This document shows, in pieces, positions 23,019-32,363 of a stretch of DNA of 64,000 nt; position 1 is the stretch's first letter; every line of letters begins with the position of its first letter. The translations under genes were made by a program, and so were the position numbers. The notes under the pieces were generated by a model. The model saw only the letters and a list, made by a program, of their open reading frames with translations. It searched no databases and was not told the origin of the DNA. Source of the stretch: Phycisphaeraceae bacterium (GTDB lineage: Bacteria > Planctomycetota > Phycisphaerae > Phycisphaerales > UBA1924); contig JAHBXC010000003.1 in assembly GCA_019636675.1 (NCBI GenBank), forward strand, positions 62,001 through 126,000, written 5' to 3'.

Positions 23019-24893
23019 ATGCGATCGACTTCGTTCGCCACCGTTCTCATCCTCGCCGCAGGTCTCGGGCTTTCGGCCTCCGCACAACCCCTCGAGCGCG
23101 CCGGCTCTCCCGCGGACACACGCGTGACGCGGTCCGAGCACCCGGCGCCCACATCCGCTCCGCGCGGCGCCGGCTTCGCGGGCGAGTTCGTCACCATGCG
23201 CGACGGGTTCGAGAACTACCCCGTCGGCGTCACTCTCGGTGGCCGCGGGCAGTTCGCGACGCCCTCGTCGTTCACGGGCCCCGATGGCTTCGAGTGGGGC
23301 GTGAATCAAGTGCTGGGACAGACGAGCACCGCGTACACCACAGTCGTCGATCTCGCCGGATCGCCCGTCGGTGGCAACGCGACTCGGGCGATCCGCATCA
23401 CAACCGCCGTCGCACAACCGCCGGGGGGGTTCTTCACCGGCGCGCGGGTCCGCGCCGACCAGGTGCTGGTTGCCGACGCATCGACGACCGCGAGCGCGTC
23501 GTTCGAGTACTACGCGACCAGCATCCTCCAGTCCCACACCGTCGAGCCGACGAACTCGCTGGCTGGCTTCATCGTCTCGCGTCTCTACTGGGGCGGCACC
23601 AACGAAACGACGGATCTGGGTCTGCCCATCGGTCCCGTTCCCACCATGCATTTCCTTGGCTTATGCGACACCTGCGGGTTCGGCTTCTTCACCTACTTCT
23701 ATCTCGCCCGGTACTGCGTCGGGTACAACGGCGTGATCGACCCCGACTGCACGCCCCCGATGGGCGTCGAATCAGGCGACGCCGTCGTCCCGCCCATCGG
23801 CGCGTGGACACGCGCGATCCTCGAGGTCAAGCCCGACGCGCGATTCCGCTGGTCGCTCGACCTCATGAACGGCGAGCCGCCCTTCCTCATCGGCGAGGAC
23901 GACATCTTCGTGGCCTCCAACTTCAACCAGATCGGCTCCAACACATCCTTTGAGTCGCAGGACTCGGCGTTCTACTTCGACAACGCCGAGTTCTCCGGCG
24001 TGCTCGCCGATGTCCCGATGCCGCCCCCGCTCCTGTGCCCGTACCTCGACGACATCGAATGGCTCCCGCTCGGTGGCTTCCAGGACTCCTCAACGCTGCG
24101 CTGGCAGCGTGGCCCCATCAGTTCGTTCACGATCGTCGACGACGGCCCGCGCGGGCGCGTCGTCGCGCAGACCGACCCGGTCCTCGACAACAGGCACAGT
24201 TTCGGCTTCGCGACGCTGCTGCCCGCCAACACGCTCACGACCGGCAATGACCACGCCGTCTCCTTCGACGCGCGCCTGACGGGCGACGCGGTCCGCGCCT
24301 TCGCGCTCCGCAACAACAGCGGGCTCGTCGCACGCGTCTTCTGGGGCAACGAAGACCGCTCCGTCCCCGGCTCGCCCGTGTTCACCCCTTCGTTCTTCGT
24401 CCAGACCGACGGCGCGTTCGACCCCCTCGACTCCGCAGCCGGCAACCCCGACACCGTCCAGCCAGTCGTCGGCGTGCACATCCAGGACACCGGCTTCTCG
24501 CTCCCCGACGACGACTACGCGACGATCACCATGCGACTCTCCGCCAACGGCGCGCTCCGCGTCGAGGTCAACGGCCAGCGCGTCTACACAGGCCCCGCCT
24601 CATTCCGAGGCGGCTTCGTGAACGCTCTCGCGTTCGAGTCGGAACGCAACATCGCCGCATTCGAGCCAAGCATCCGCGTCGACAACATCGCCATGACCTG
24701 CGACGCGCCTTCCTGCGCCACCGACTTCGACTTCGACGACCTCACCTCCTTCTCCGACCTCAACGCCGTCCTCTCCAACTTCGGCGCCACCGGCCTCACC
24801 GGCTTCCACCCAGGCGACGCCAACGCCGACGGCGTCGTCAACTTCACCGACCTCAACGCCGTCCTCGCCGCGTTCGGGACATCCTGCAAGTAA
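23019..24893 (+). CDS. Secreted dockerin-like-repeat protein 1
   Basis: A 624-residue protein with signal peptide MRSTSFATVLILAAGLGLSA ending ASA before QPLE. The long central region has two similar beta-rich halves, each with FENYPVG or DDIEW openings, Cys pairs and phrases recurring in its neighbours (VDLAGSPVGGN, SYESQDAFMLVDNIEAS-like segments). The last 58 residues are a dockerin-type repeat pair: DFDFDDLTSFSDLNAVLSNFG and GDANADGVVNFTDLNAVLAAFG, with Ca2+-loop-like D-x-N-x-D-G. In planctomycetes such tails occur on many secreted proteins; a cohesin partner is not visible. ATG 23019 begins the signal peptide. First of four tandem paralogues on the same strand. Confidence 0.85.
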   Translation: MRSTSFATVLILAAGLGLSASAQPLERAGSPADTRVTRSEHPAPTSAPRGAGFAGEFVTMRDGFENYPVGVTLGGRGQFATPSSFTGPDGFEWGVNQVLGQTSTAYTTVVDLAGSPVGGNATRAIRITTAVAQPPGGFFTGARVRADQVLVADASTTASASFEYYATSILQSHTVEPTNSLAGFIVSRLYWGGTNETTDLGLPIGPVPTMHFLGLCDTCGFGFFTYFYLARYCVGYNGVIDPDCTPPMGVESGDAVVPPIGAWTRAILEVKPDARFRWSLDLMNGEPPFLIGEDDIFVASNFNQIGSNTSFESQDSAFYFDNAEFSGVLADVPMPPPLLCPYLDDIEWLPLGGFQDSSTLRWQRGPISSFTIVDDGPRGRVVAQTDPVLDNRHSFGFATLLPANTLTTGNDHAVSFDARLTGDAVRAFALRNNSGLVARVFWGNEDRSVPGSPVFTPSFFVQTDGAFDPLDSAAGNPDTVQPVVGVHIQDTGFSLPDDDYATITMRLSANGALRVEVNGQRVYTGPASFRGGFVNALAFESERNIAAFEPSIRVDNIAMTCDAPSCATDFDFDDLTSFSDLNAVLSNFGATGLTGFHPGDANADGVVNFTDLNAVLAAFGTSCK

Positions 24894-25018
24894 CCCAAGG
24901 GGCATCCGATGCGTGTCGCGACTCGATCATGCTCACTCCTCCTCGCCTGCGGCCTCGCATCGTCTGCGCATGCGGAACCCCTCGCGCCGCTCTCACGCAC
25001 CGACACGCGCGTCCAGCG
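24693..25018 (+). repeat. Duplicated 326-base segment, copy 1
   Basis: Covers the dockerin tail of protein 1, the 15-base gap and the signal peptide region of protein 2. Nearly identical to 26571-26896 (offset 1878 bases), differing at a handful of positions around the loop between the dockerin repeats and at 24960. Confidence 0.9.
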
Positions 25019-26771
25019 GAGCGACCACAGCGCCACGCCGCGCACCGTCGATCTCCGCGGCGAGTTCGCCTCCATGCGCGACGAACTCGAGAACTACCCC
25101 GTGGGTGTCAATCTCGCGGCGCCGGGCGTCGTCGCGCTGCCCACCACGACCACCGTCCCCGACGGCTTCGACTGGGGCACGAACAACCTGCGCGGGCAGC
25201 CCGCGGGCGAGTATGTCCGCGTCGTCGACCTCGCCGGCTCGCCCGTTGGGGGCAACTCGTCGCAAGCCCTGCGCATCCGCACAGTTACGGCGCAGAATCC
25301 CGGCGGTTTCTCCCTGGGCGCGAGTCTGCGCTGGGCCACCTCGCTCTACCCCACCGCCGACCACAACGCGCGTGTCTCCGCCGAGATGTACATCAGCACG
25401 ATCGCGCAGCAATACACCTTCGAGCCCGTCAGCTTCCGCGTCAGCTTCATCACGGGGCGTCTGCTCTGGGGAGGAACCTGCGTCGAGGTGGACCCCGGTG
25501 ACTGCACCGATGGCGGCCTCCCCATCGGCCCGATCCCCAACATCCTCGTGCTCGCAAGCACACCCTCGGATTTCTTGCCGCGCTTCTACCCCGCCGCGTA
25601 CTGCTTCGACATCAACGGCGGCGTCATCCCCGGCTGCGTGCCGCCCCCGGGAGTGTCGGCCGGCGACCCGGTCGCGCCCCCCATCGGCGCGTGGGCGCGA
25701 TGGGCCGCCGAGACCTCGCCCGACGCCCGCGTCTCGTACTACCTCGACCGCTTCGACGGCGAGGGCGAGTTCCTCATCATCCGACACCAGATCATCACCA
25801 GCAATTTCATCGACGCCGTCGCGTGGAACTCGTCCTACGAGTCTCAGGACGCGTTCATGCTCGTCGACAACATCGAGGCCAGCGGCCCGCTCTACACGCT
25901 CCCTAAGCCCCCGCCGCTGGACTGCCCGTACCTCGACGACATCGAGTGGCTTGAACTCGGCCTCGTCGGGGGCCAGTCCACGCGCTGGATCATCGGGCAA
26001 TCGTCGCAACTCCGAGCCATCAGCGACGGCATGAACTCCGTCCTCTCCCAGATCAATGTGTTCCCCGACAACCGCTTCCGGCGGGAGTTCACCACACTCC
26101 TCCCAGACTTCGACGCCACGCTCGCCAACGACTTGGTCGTCTCCTTCGACGCGCGCTTCACCGGCAACGCAGTCCGCGCCTTCGCGCTCTTCGACAACAC
26201 CCAGATGGTCGCCCGCGTCTTCCGCGGCAACGAGGACCGCTCCGTCCCCGGCTCGCCAGCATTCAGCCCGTCGCTCTTCGTCCAGACCGACGGCGGCTTC
26301 AACCCCATCGACTCGCCAACCGGCAATCCCGACATCGTGCAGCCCGTCGTCGGCGTGCACATCCAGGACGCCGGCTTCGTCATCCCGCCCGCCGCCTACA
26401 GCACGATCACGATGCGCGTCTCGGCCAACGGCGCGCTACGGATTGATGTCGACGGCCAGCGCGTCTACGCGGGGCCAGCCGCGTTCGCGTCCGGCATCGA
26501 CCGCCTCGCCTTCGAATCCGAGAACAACGCCGCCGCCGAGAACGCCGAGCTGCGCCTCGACAACATCCGCATGACCTGCGACGCGCCTTCCTGCGCCACC
26601 GACTTCGACTTCGACGACCTCACCTCCTTCTCCGACCTCAACGCCGTCCTCTCCAACTTCGGCGCCACGGGCCTCACCGGCTTCACCACCGGAGACGCCA
26701 ACGCCGACGGCGTCGTCAACTTCACCGACCTCAACGCCGTCCTCGCCGCGTTCGGGACATCCTGCAAGTAA
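24909..26771 (+). CDS. Secreted dockerin-like-repeat protein 2
   Basis: A 620-residue paralogue of the preceding gene, starting MRVATRSCSLLLACGLASSA with cleavage after AHA. Same plan: FASMRDELENYPVGVNL, PDGFDWGTNNLRGQ, VDLAGSPVGGN, RLLWGGTCVE, a middle SYESQDAFMLVDNIEASG, a second domain opening CPYLDDIEW, and the C-terminal repeat pair DLTSFSDLNAVLSNFG / GDANADGVVNFTDLNAVLAAFG ending TSCK. It begins 15 bases after the first gene. Its start region (CCCAAGGGGCATCCG) is identical to that of the third gene. Substrate or partner unknown. Confidence 0.85.
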   Translation: MRVATRSCSLLLACGLASSAHAEPLAPLSRTDTRVQRSDHSATPRTVDLRGEFASMRDELENYPVGVNLAAPGVVALPTTTTVPDGFDWGTNNLRGQPAGEYVRVVDLAGSPVGGNSSQALRIRTVTAQNPGGFSLGASLRWATSLYPTADHNARVSAEMYISTIAQQYTFEPVSFRVSFITGRLLWGGTCVEVDPGDCTDGGLPIGPIPNILVLASTPSDFLPRFYPAAYCFDINGGVIPGCVPPPGVSAGDPVAPPIGAWARWAAETSPDARVSYYLDRFDGEGEFLIIRHQIITSNFIDAVAWNSSYESQDAFMLVDNIEASGPLYTLPKPPPLDCPYLDDIEWLELGLVGGQSTRWIIGQSSQLRAISDGMNSVLSQINVFPDNRFRREFTTLLPDFDATLANDLVVSFDARFTGNAVRAFALFDNTQMVARVFRGNEDRSVPGSPAFSPSLFVQTDGGFNPIDSPTGNPDIVQPVVGVHIQDAGFVIPPAAYSTITMRVSANGALRIDVDGQRVYAGPAAFASGIDRLAFESENNAAAENAELRLDNIRMTCDAPSCATDFDFDDLTSFSDLNAVLSNFGATGLTGFTTGDANADGVVNFTDLNAVLAAFGTSCK

Positions 26772-26896
26772 CCCAAGGGGCATCCGATGCGTGTCGCGAC
26801 TCGATCATGCTCACTCCTCCTCGCCTGCGGCCTCGCGTCGTCTGCGCATGCGGAACCCCTCGCGCCGCTCTCACGCACCGACACGCGCGTCCAGCG
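26571..26896 (+). repeat. Duplicated 326-base segment, copy 2
   Basis: Covers the dockerin tail of protein 2, the gap and the signal peptide of protein 3, nearly identical to 24693-25018. The near identity ends sharply inside the mature protein region, which is much more diverged. Confidence 0.9.
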
Positions 26897-28649
26897 CGAT
26901 CGCGGCGAGCAGGGCGCCGCGCCGCGCGCGTATGACTTCCGAGGCCAGTTCGCCTCGATGCGCGACGAGCTCGAGCACTACCCCGCTGGCGTCACTCTCG
27001 CCACGCCCGGCGCGAGCGCGCTGCCGACATCAACCATCGTCCCGGACGGATTCGACTGGGGCATGAACAACCTCCGCGGCCAGGCCAATGTGAACTATGT
27101 CAGCATCGTCGATCTCGCCGGCTCTCCCGTCGGTGGCAACGCGACGCAGTCGCTGCGCATCCGCACCCACAACGCGCAGACCCCGGGCTACTTCTACACG
27201 GGCGGCTCGCTCCGATGGGATACATCGATATCGCCATCCCCGGACCAGAACGCTCGCGTGTCCGCCGAACTCTTCATCAGCACCATCGCCGAGCAGTACA
27301 CATTCGAGCCGATCTCCGGCATCGCCGGGTTTATCGCGGGGCGCCTGCTCTGGGGAGGCACATGCGTTGACCTGTCGACGGGCTACTGCGCAGAGCTCGG
27401 ACTACCCCTCGGCCCGGTCCCGACCCTCCACGCCCTCTTCGACAACGGCGGGTTCAGCACCGGCAGCTTCTACCCCGTCCGGTTCTGCACGAACATCGCG
27501 GGCCAGCCCATCCCCGGGTGCACGCCGCCCCCCGGCTTCACGGCCGGCGACTTCGTCCCTCCGCCCATCGGCGCATGGGCGCGATTCACGGCACAGATCG
27601 GGAGCGACGGCCGGCTCACCTACTTCATCGATTACCTCAACGGCGAGCCCGAGGTCGCCATCGCCAACCAGAACCCCTTCCAGGGACGAATCAACCGGCT
27701 GGGATGGAACACCTCGTTCGAATCCCAGGACGCGTTCATGCTCGTCGACAACATCGAGGCCAGCGGCACGCTCTCCCAGGTCTTCAGCCCGCCCCCGCTC
27801 GAATGCCCCTATTTCGACGACCTCAAGTGGCTGAGCGCCGGGTTGCTTTCCGGCCAGACCCCGCGCTGGATCGTGGACTTGACCGCCGCGCCAAGGGTTC
27901 TGAACGACGGCGCTCAGGGCCGCTTCATCCGAGAGATCAACACCGCCGCGAACGACCGATACCGGCAACAGATGCGGACGCAACTCCCGGTGGTCTCCAC
28001 GACGCTCACCAACGATGTGGTCGCAAGCGTCCGGGTCCGCACCACCGGCTCGACCGTACGCGCCTTCGCGCTCCTGCACAACAACGATGTCGCCGCTCGC
28101 GCTTTCATCAATCTTTCGCCGCCAGGTTCGGCCTCGTTCGACAACGGCGTCTTCGTGCAGATCAACCCCGCGTATGACCCCATCGACCCGTTCCTGAGCG
28201 GGCCCGTCGACGCGAACAACCCGGTCCTCGACACCGACATCGTTGACACCGGTTTCGACTGGACACCCGACGCCGATCGCAGGCTCGAGATGCGACTCTC
28301 CGCGAACGGCGTGCTCCGAGTCTCCATCGACGGGCAGCGCATCTACACCGGCCCGGGCGCTTTCACACACGGGGTCGACTTCTTCGCCTCCGAATCCGAG
28401 AACAACAACCTCGGAGCCGGCTCCGTGTTGCAGATCAGCGACATCGCCGTGACCTGCGACGCACCCTCCTGCGCCACCGACTTCGACTTCGACGACCTCA
28501 CCTCCTTCTCCGACCTCAACGCAGTCCTCTCCAACTTCGGCGCCACGGGCCTCACCGGCTTCACCCCCGGAGACGCCAACGCCGACGGCGTCGTCAACTT
28601 CACCGACCTCAACGCGGTCCTCGCCGCGTTCGGATCATCATGTCACTGA
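26787..28649 (+). CDS. Secreted dockerin-like-repeat protein 3
   Basis: A 620-residue paralogue with the same signal peptide as protein 2 (identical through TDTRVQR) and the same two-domain plan: FASMRDELEHYPAGVTL, PDGFDWGMNNLRGQ, VDLAGSPVGGN, RLLWGGTCVD, SFESQDAFMLVDNIEASG, CPYFDDLKW. It lacks the EDRSVPGSP segment of proteins 1 and 2. The C-terminal dockerin-like pair ends GSSCH. It starts 15 bases after gene 2. The central domains have clearly diverged, unlike the ends. Confidence 0.85.
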   Translation: MRVATRSCSLLLACGLASSAHAEPLAPLSRTDTRVQRDRGEQGAAPRAYDFRGQFASMRDELEHYPAGVTLATPGASALPTSTIVPDGFDWGMNNLRGQANVNYVSIVDLAGSPVGGNATQSLRIRTHNAQTPGYFYTGGSLRWDTSISPSPDQNARVSAELFISTIAEQYTFEPISGIAGFIAGRLLWGGTCVDLSTGYCAELGLPLGPVPTLHALFDNGGFSTGSFYPVRFCTNIAGQPIPGCTPPPGFTAGDFVPPPIGAWARFTAQIGSDGRLTYFIDYLNGEPEVAIANQNPFQGRINRLGWNTSFESQDAFMLVDNIEASGTLSQVFSPPPLECPYFDDLKWLSAGLLSGQTPRWIVDLTAAPRVLNDGAQGRFIREINTAANDRYRQQMRTQLPVVSTTLTNDVVASVRVRTTGSTVRAFALLHNNDVAARAFINLSPPGSASFDNGVFVQINPAYDPIDPFLSGPVDANNPVLDTDIVDTGFDWTPDADRRLEMRLSANGVLRVSIDGQRIYTGPGAFTHGVDFFASESENNNLGAGSVLQISDIAVTCDAPSCATDFDFDDLTSFSDLNAVLSNFGATGLTGFTPGDANADGVVNFTDLNAVLAAFGSSCH

Positions 28650-28759
28650 TCGTTTCCAAACCGCTCGCAGCGCGGGCCCGCACAAGGGGTTCCGGTGCCG
28701 CAACACAGGCCCGCGCCGCACACACCCGCGATGGACGCGGGAGAGAGCAAGGGGCTCCT

Positions 28760-31405
28760 ATGAACGCATCGCATCGTCTGATCCTCGTCGCGTCCCTGCT
28801 GGGCGTCAGCGGCCACGCCGCCACCGCCTCGCAGCAGCCCGAGCGCGCCGCTCGCGCCCTGACGGACACCGTCATCCCCCTCGCCGAGCGCAACGCCACC
28901 GGCGTCTCGCCGCGCGGCGGCGTCTCCGACTTCCGCGGGCTCCTCGAAACCTTCGAGGGCTACCCCGTGGGCGTCTCGCTCAACAACCTCTCCTTCCCGC
29001 CAGCCAACTCCTTCGGCCCCCCCGGGTTCGTCTGGCCCAACACCATCGTGCGCGGCCCGGCAAACCCCGGCATCTTCAGCGCGGTCGATCTCTCTGGAGC
29101 GCCAATCGGCGGGAACAACACCCGGGCGCTGCGCCTGGTCACACCCAACCCACCCGCCGACCCCGGCTCGTTCGCCCTCGGGTTCTGGCTCCGCTGGGAT
29201 TCGCCTCCCATCGGCCCCTCGCAAGACGCCAACGCCCGCGCCGCCGCCGATCACTCTCTCAGCACCATCGATCAGCTGTACACCTTCGAAACCGTGAGCG
29301 TGAACGCCGGCTTCATCGCGTCGCGCGTCCTCTGGGGCGGCCAGTGCGTCGACGAGAACCCCGGCGACTGCGAGGCCAGCGGCCTGCCCCTCGGGCTCAT
29401 CCCCACTTTCCACTATCTCTCGCTCGATCCCTTCTCGTTCCTCGCGCCCCGTTTCATCGAGGCGAAGCACTGCACCGACTACCGCGGCAACGCGATCCCC
29501 GGCTGCACGCCGCCGCCCGGCGCCCAGATCGGCGACCCTGTCGCACCACCCATCGGCTCGTGGTTCACCCTCGCCACCGAGATCACCCTCGACGCCAATG
29601 TGCTCACCCTCGTCGACCTCCACGACGGCGCCGGCGAATCGCTCGTCGGCAGCACGCCCGTCCTCACCGTCGGCAACTTCAACCGCGTGGGCTGGAACAC
29701 CTCCTACGAGGCCGCCGGCGTCGCGCTCCTCGTCGACAACCTCGATGTCGGCGGCGTGTTCGCGCAGAGCCTCTCCCCGCCGGCGCTCGAGTGTCCCTCC
29801 TACCTCGACGACCTCGAGTGGCTCAACACCGGCGCGCTCCTCGGGCAGAACGCGCGCTGGTTCGCCGCCCTCTCCTCCGGAGTCACCGTCGTGAACGCCG
29901 GCGCGCCGCAGGGCCAGACGCTCCAGCAGACCAACACCCTCGCGAACAACCTCTACCAGCTCTCCGCGCGCACCACGCTCCCCACGACCTACGCCAACGC
30001 GTCGTCCCCGTGGTCGCTCTGCGTCGACGCCTCCACCGGCGCCGGAGACACCGTCCGCGCCCTCGCGATCCACTCTCCCAACGCCGCCGTCGCCGGCGGC
30101 CTGGTGACTCGCGTCTTCCTCGGCGCACGCAACCCCATCACCGGCGACTTCGACGACTCGATCTTCGTCCAGATCAACCCCGACTTCGATCCCTTCGACG
30201 ACGCGCCCGTCGTCGGCGTCGACATCGTCAGCACCGGCGTGCAGTGGCCCGCGGACGACCAGTTCCGCGAGGTCTGCGTCACCGTCGCCTTCGACAACTC
30301 GCTCACCCTCGCCGTCGACGGCGTCACCGTCTACAACGGCCTCGCGTTCAACTCCTCCGCCAATTCCTTCCAGTTCGAGACCGCCAACGACGCCGCCGGC
30401 GCCGGCTCGCGCCTGCGCATCGACACCATCGCGCTCGAGTGCGCCGCCCTCCCGCAGGTCGTCCTCCCCGAGTTCACCCTGCCCTACTGCGACGACTTCG
30501 AGTGGGGCGTCGAGGGCCTCCGCCCCAGCCAGCACAACGCCATCGCCACCGGCGACCCCCCGCCCTCCCAGCGATACTCCGAGAACCCCTATGTCGTGAT
30601 CGCCGACACCGGCGACGACCTCGCCGTCGCGATGCCCAATGTCTTCCGCGACACGGCGCACACCTCGCCACCCGACATCAACGCCAACGAGGCGTTCATC
30701 TTCCAGCAGTTCATCTCCCGCGTGCCCGGCGTCGAAGTCTCCTTCACCACCGGCTGGCGCGTCGACGCGCAGTTCACACTCTCCGACTTCACCACCTCGC
30801 GCGGCTGGTCGCCCCTCATGAACAACCCCGCCGGCGCGTCGTACTTCGTCGCCGGCTACGCCTGGTACTCCGCCCTCGACGACCGCTTCTACCTCTTCGG
30901 CGCCCAGAGCGCCTCCGCCGCGCCAGGCGCACCGCTCGCCACCGTCGTCGGACCAACCCGCGCCGCGCTCGGCATCGTCGCGGGCGAGCCCTTCGCCGCG
31001 TCGTGGCGATACAACCTCGCCGCCGGAACCATCGACTGGTCCATCAACGCCCAGCACATCGGCTCCACCTTCCCCATCGTCGTCATGAACCCCGTCACGA
31101 ACCAGCCGCTCGTCGTGCGCAACCTCGACGCCGTCGTCATCTGGGGCGGCGACGACGACACCGCCCCGGCCGAACCGCTCTCCACCCTCTTCCTCCACTC
31201 CCTCTGCGTCGCCTCCGTCCAGCGCTGCTTCGGCGACACCAACGGCGACGGCGTGATCAACTTCGCCGACCTCAACGCCGTCCTCGGCGACTTCGGCATG
31301 GCCAGCTCCGACCCCATCCTCCCCGGCGACACCAACGGCGACGGCGTCGTCAACTTCTTCGACCTCAACATCGTCCTCTCCGGCTTCGGCAACAACTGCG
31401 ACTGA
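28760..31405 (+). CDS. Secreted dockerin-like-repeat protein 4 (enlarged)
   Basis: An 881-residue member of the same family. The start at MNASHRLILVASLLGVSGHA gives a signal peptide; the frame is open further upstream but codes for unlikely sequence. It has the first two domains (LETFEGYPVGVSL, VDLSGAPIGGN, RVLWGGQCVDENPGDC, CPSYLDDLEW) plus an added third domain (from about residue 570, LPYCDDFEWGVEG) of some 270 residues. The dockerin-like pair is of a different subtype: GDTNGDGVINFADLNAVLGDFG and GDTNGDGVVNFFDLNIVLSGFG. A 12-base-stem terminator follows. Confidence 0.85.
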   Translation: MNASHRLILVASLLGVSGHAATASQQPERAARALTDTVIPLAERNATGVSPRGGVSDFRGLLETFEGYPVGVSLNNLSFPPANSFGPPGFVWPNTIVRGPANPGIFSAVDLSGAPIGGNNTRALRLVTPNPPADPGSFALGFWLRWDSPPIGPSQDANARAAADHSLSTIDQLYTFETVSVNAGFIASRVLWGGQCVDENPGDCEASGLPLGLIPTFHYLSLDPFSFLAPRFIEAKHCTDYRGNAIPGCTPPPGAQIGDPVAPPIGSWFTLATEITLDANVLTLVDLHDGAGESLVGSTPVLTVGNFNRVGWNTSYEAAGVALLVDNLDVGGVFAQSLSPPALECPSYLDDLEWLNTGALLGQNARWFAALSSGVTVVNAGAPQGQTLQQTNTLANNLYQLSARTTLPTTYANASSPWSLCVDASTGAGDTVRALAIHSPNAAVAGGLVTRVFLGARNPITGDFDDSIFVQINPDFDPFDDAPVVGVDIVSTGVQWPADDQFREVCVTVAFDNSLTLAVDGVTVYNGLAFNSSANSFQFETANDAAGAGSRLRIDTIALECAALPQVVLPEFTLPYCDDFEWGVEGLRPSQHNAIATGDPPPSQRYSENPYVVIADTGDDLAVAMPNVFRDTAHTSPPDINANEAFIFQQFISRVPGVEVSFTTGWRVDAQFTLSDFTTSRGWSPLMNNPAGASYFVAGYAWYSALDDRFYLFGAQSASAAPGAPLATVVGPTRAALGIVAGEPFAASWRYNLAAGTIDWSINAQHIGSTFPIVVMNPVTNQPLVVRNLDAVVIWGGDDDTAPAEPLSTLFLHSLCVASVQRCFGDTNGDGVINFADLNAVLGDFGMASSDPILPGDTNGDGVVNFFDLNIVLSGFGNNCD

Positions 31406-31453
31406 ACCCTCACCCCAGGCGCGAGGATCCCCGCGCCGCGCACTGCTCTCCCC

Positions 31454-31492
31454 ATCGCCCCGCGCCCTCTCCAGCGCGGGGCGATCTGCCTT
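31454..31492 (+). terminator. Strong hairpin terminator after the dockerin cluster
   Basis: A perfect 12-base stem ATCGCCCCGCGC (31454-31465) / GCGCGGGGCGAT (31474-31485) with an 8-base loop, followed by CTGCCTTTC. It lies 48 bases after the stop of the fourth dockerin protein. Confidence 0.75.
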
Positions 31493-31497
31493 TCAGG

Positions 31498-31660
31498 CAA
31501 TGGGCAATGGGCAATGGGCAATGGGCAATGGGCAATGGGATCGGATCATCCCCCTCCCGCTCGCGGGAGGGGGCAGGGGGAGGGCGATCTGACAGTCGCG
31601 CGCCTCGCGCACTCTCTTCCCCATTGCCCATTGCCGACTGCCCATTGCCCACACCTCCCC
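31498..31660. repeat. Composite inverted repeat element with six GCAATGG units
   Basis: The left arm is six consecutive GCAATGG heptamers (31498-31539). The core is the CCCCTCCCGC hairpin (about 31551-31571), then a GATCTGACAGTCGCG stretch. The right arm (31621-31650) is ATTGCCC, ATTGCCG, ACTGCCC, ATTGCCC. It sits just upstream of pyrE. Confidence 0.87.
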
Positions 31661-31674
31661 CCCTAAACTCGCTC

Positions 31675-32223
31675 ATGCCCACCACCGCCTCCCTCGCACA
31701 GCACATCGCCGACGCCTGCGTCCTCCGCGGCACATTCACGCTCCGCTCCGGACGCACCTCGTCCTACTACATCGATAAGTACCTCTTCTCCACACGCCCC
31801 GAGATCCTCCGCGACCTCGGGCCCCTCTTCGCCCAGCGCATCGCCGCGATGGAGAAGGCCGCCAACGCCAAAGTCGCCCGCCTCGCCGGCGCCGAACTCG
31901 GCGGCATCCCCCTCGTCACCGTCGCCTGCATGGCTACCGGCCTGCCCTGCCTCTTCGTGCGCAACCAGAAAAAGAACTACGGCACCGCCAAGCAACTCGA
32001 AGGCAAGGTCGAGCCCGGCGACACCGTCATCCTCCTCGAAGATGTCGCCACCACCGGGGGCCAGGCCCTCGAAGCCGTCGAGGCCATCAAGGCCGCTGGC
32101 GCGAAGGTCATCGGCGTCATCGCCACGATCGATCGCCAGGAGGGCGCGCGCGAGAACATCGAAAACGCCGGGCTGCGCTTCGACGCGCTGTTCACCAAGG
32201 CGGACCTGGGGATCACCGAGTGA
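31675..32223 (+). CDS. pyrE: Orotate phosphoribosyltransferase
   Basis: A 182-residue type I phosphoribosyltransferase making orotidine 5'-phosphate from orotate and PRPP in UMP synthesis. Visible motifs: FTLRSGRTSSYYIDKYLFSTRPE (OPRTase N-terminus), VRNQKKNYGTAKQLEG (catalytic Lys loop), and the PRPP-binding VILLEDVATTGGQALEAVEAI. Length is within the family range. The ATG at 31675 directly follows the repeat element, so the promoter or 5' leader lies in or beyond repeat sequence. No other pyrimidine genes are near. Confidence 0.94.
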   Translation: MPTTASLAQHIADACVLRGTFTLRSGRTSSYYIDKYLFSTRPEILRDLGPLFAQRIAAMEKAANAKVARLAGAELGGIPLVTVACMATGLPCLFVRNQKKNYGTAKQLEGKVEPGDTVILLEDVATTGGQALEAVEAIKAAGAKVIGVIATIDRQEGARENIENAGLRFDALFTKADLGITE

Positions 32224-32363
32224 TCCACGGGGGCACACGGGGGTAAACAGCCGCCTGACATCCTTTTTTCTCAGGTTTCCTGACACAACCCGCCATCGCT
32301 TCTCGCTACTCCCCAATGGAGCAGCAGAGCGATGTCCCACGCACCACAGTCAGGAGCCAACCT

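Noticed and set aside
28643..31198. 851-codon frame on - strand
   Set aside because: It is the antisense shadow of the fourth dockerin protein, of monotonous Gly/Val/Asp/Glu composition.
31498..31660. CRISPR-like spaced repeats
   Set aside because: The units are 7 bases, directly abutted, without spacers of regular length, and no cas gene is near.
29344..31674. Upstream extension of the pyrE frame
   Set aside because: The frame is open far upstream, but that part is an Arg-rich shadow of the dockerin gene followed by repeat sequence. OPRTase homology starts at 31675.
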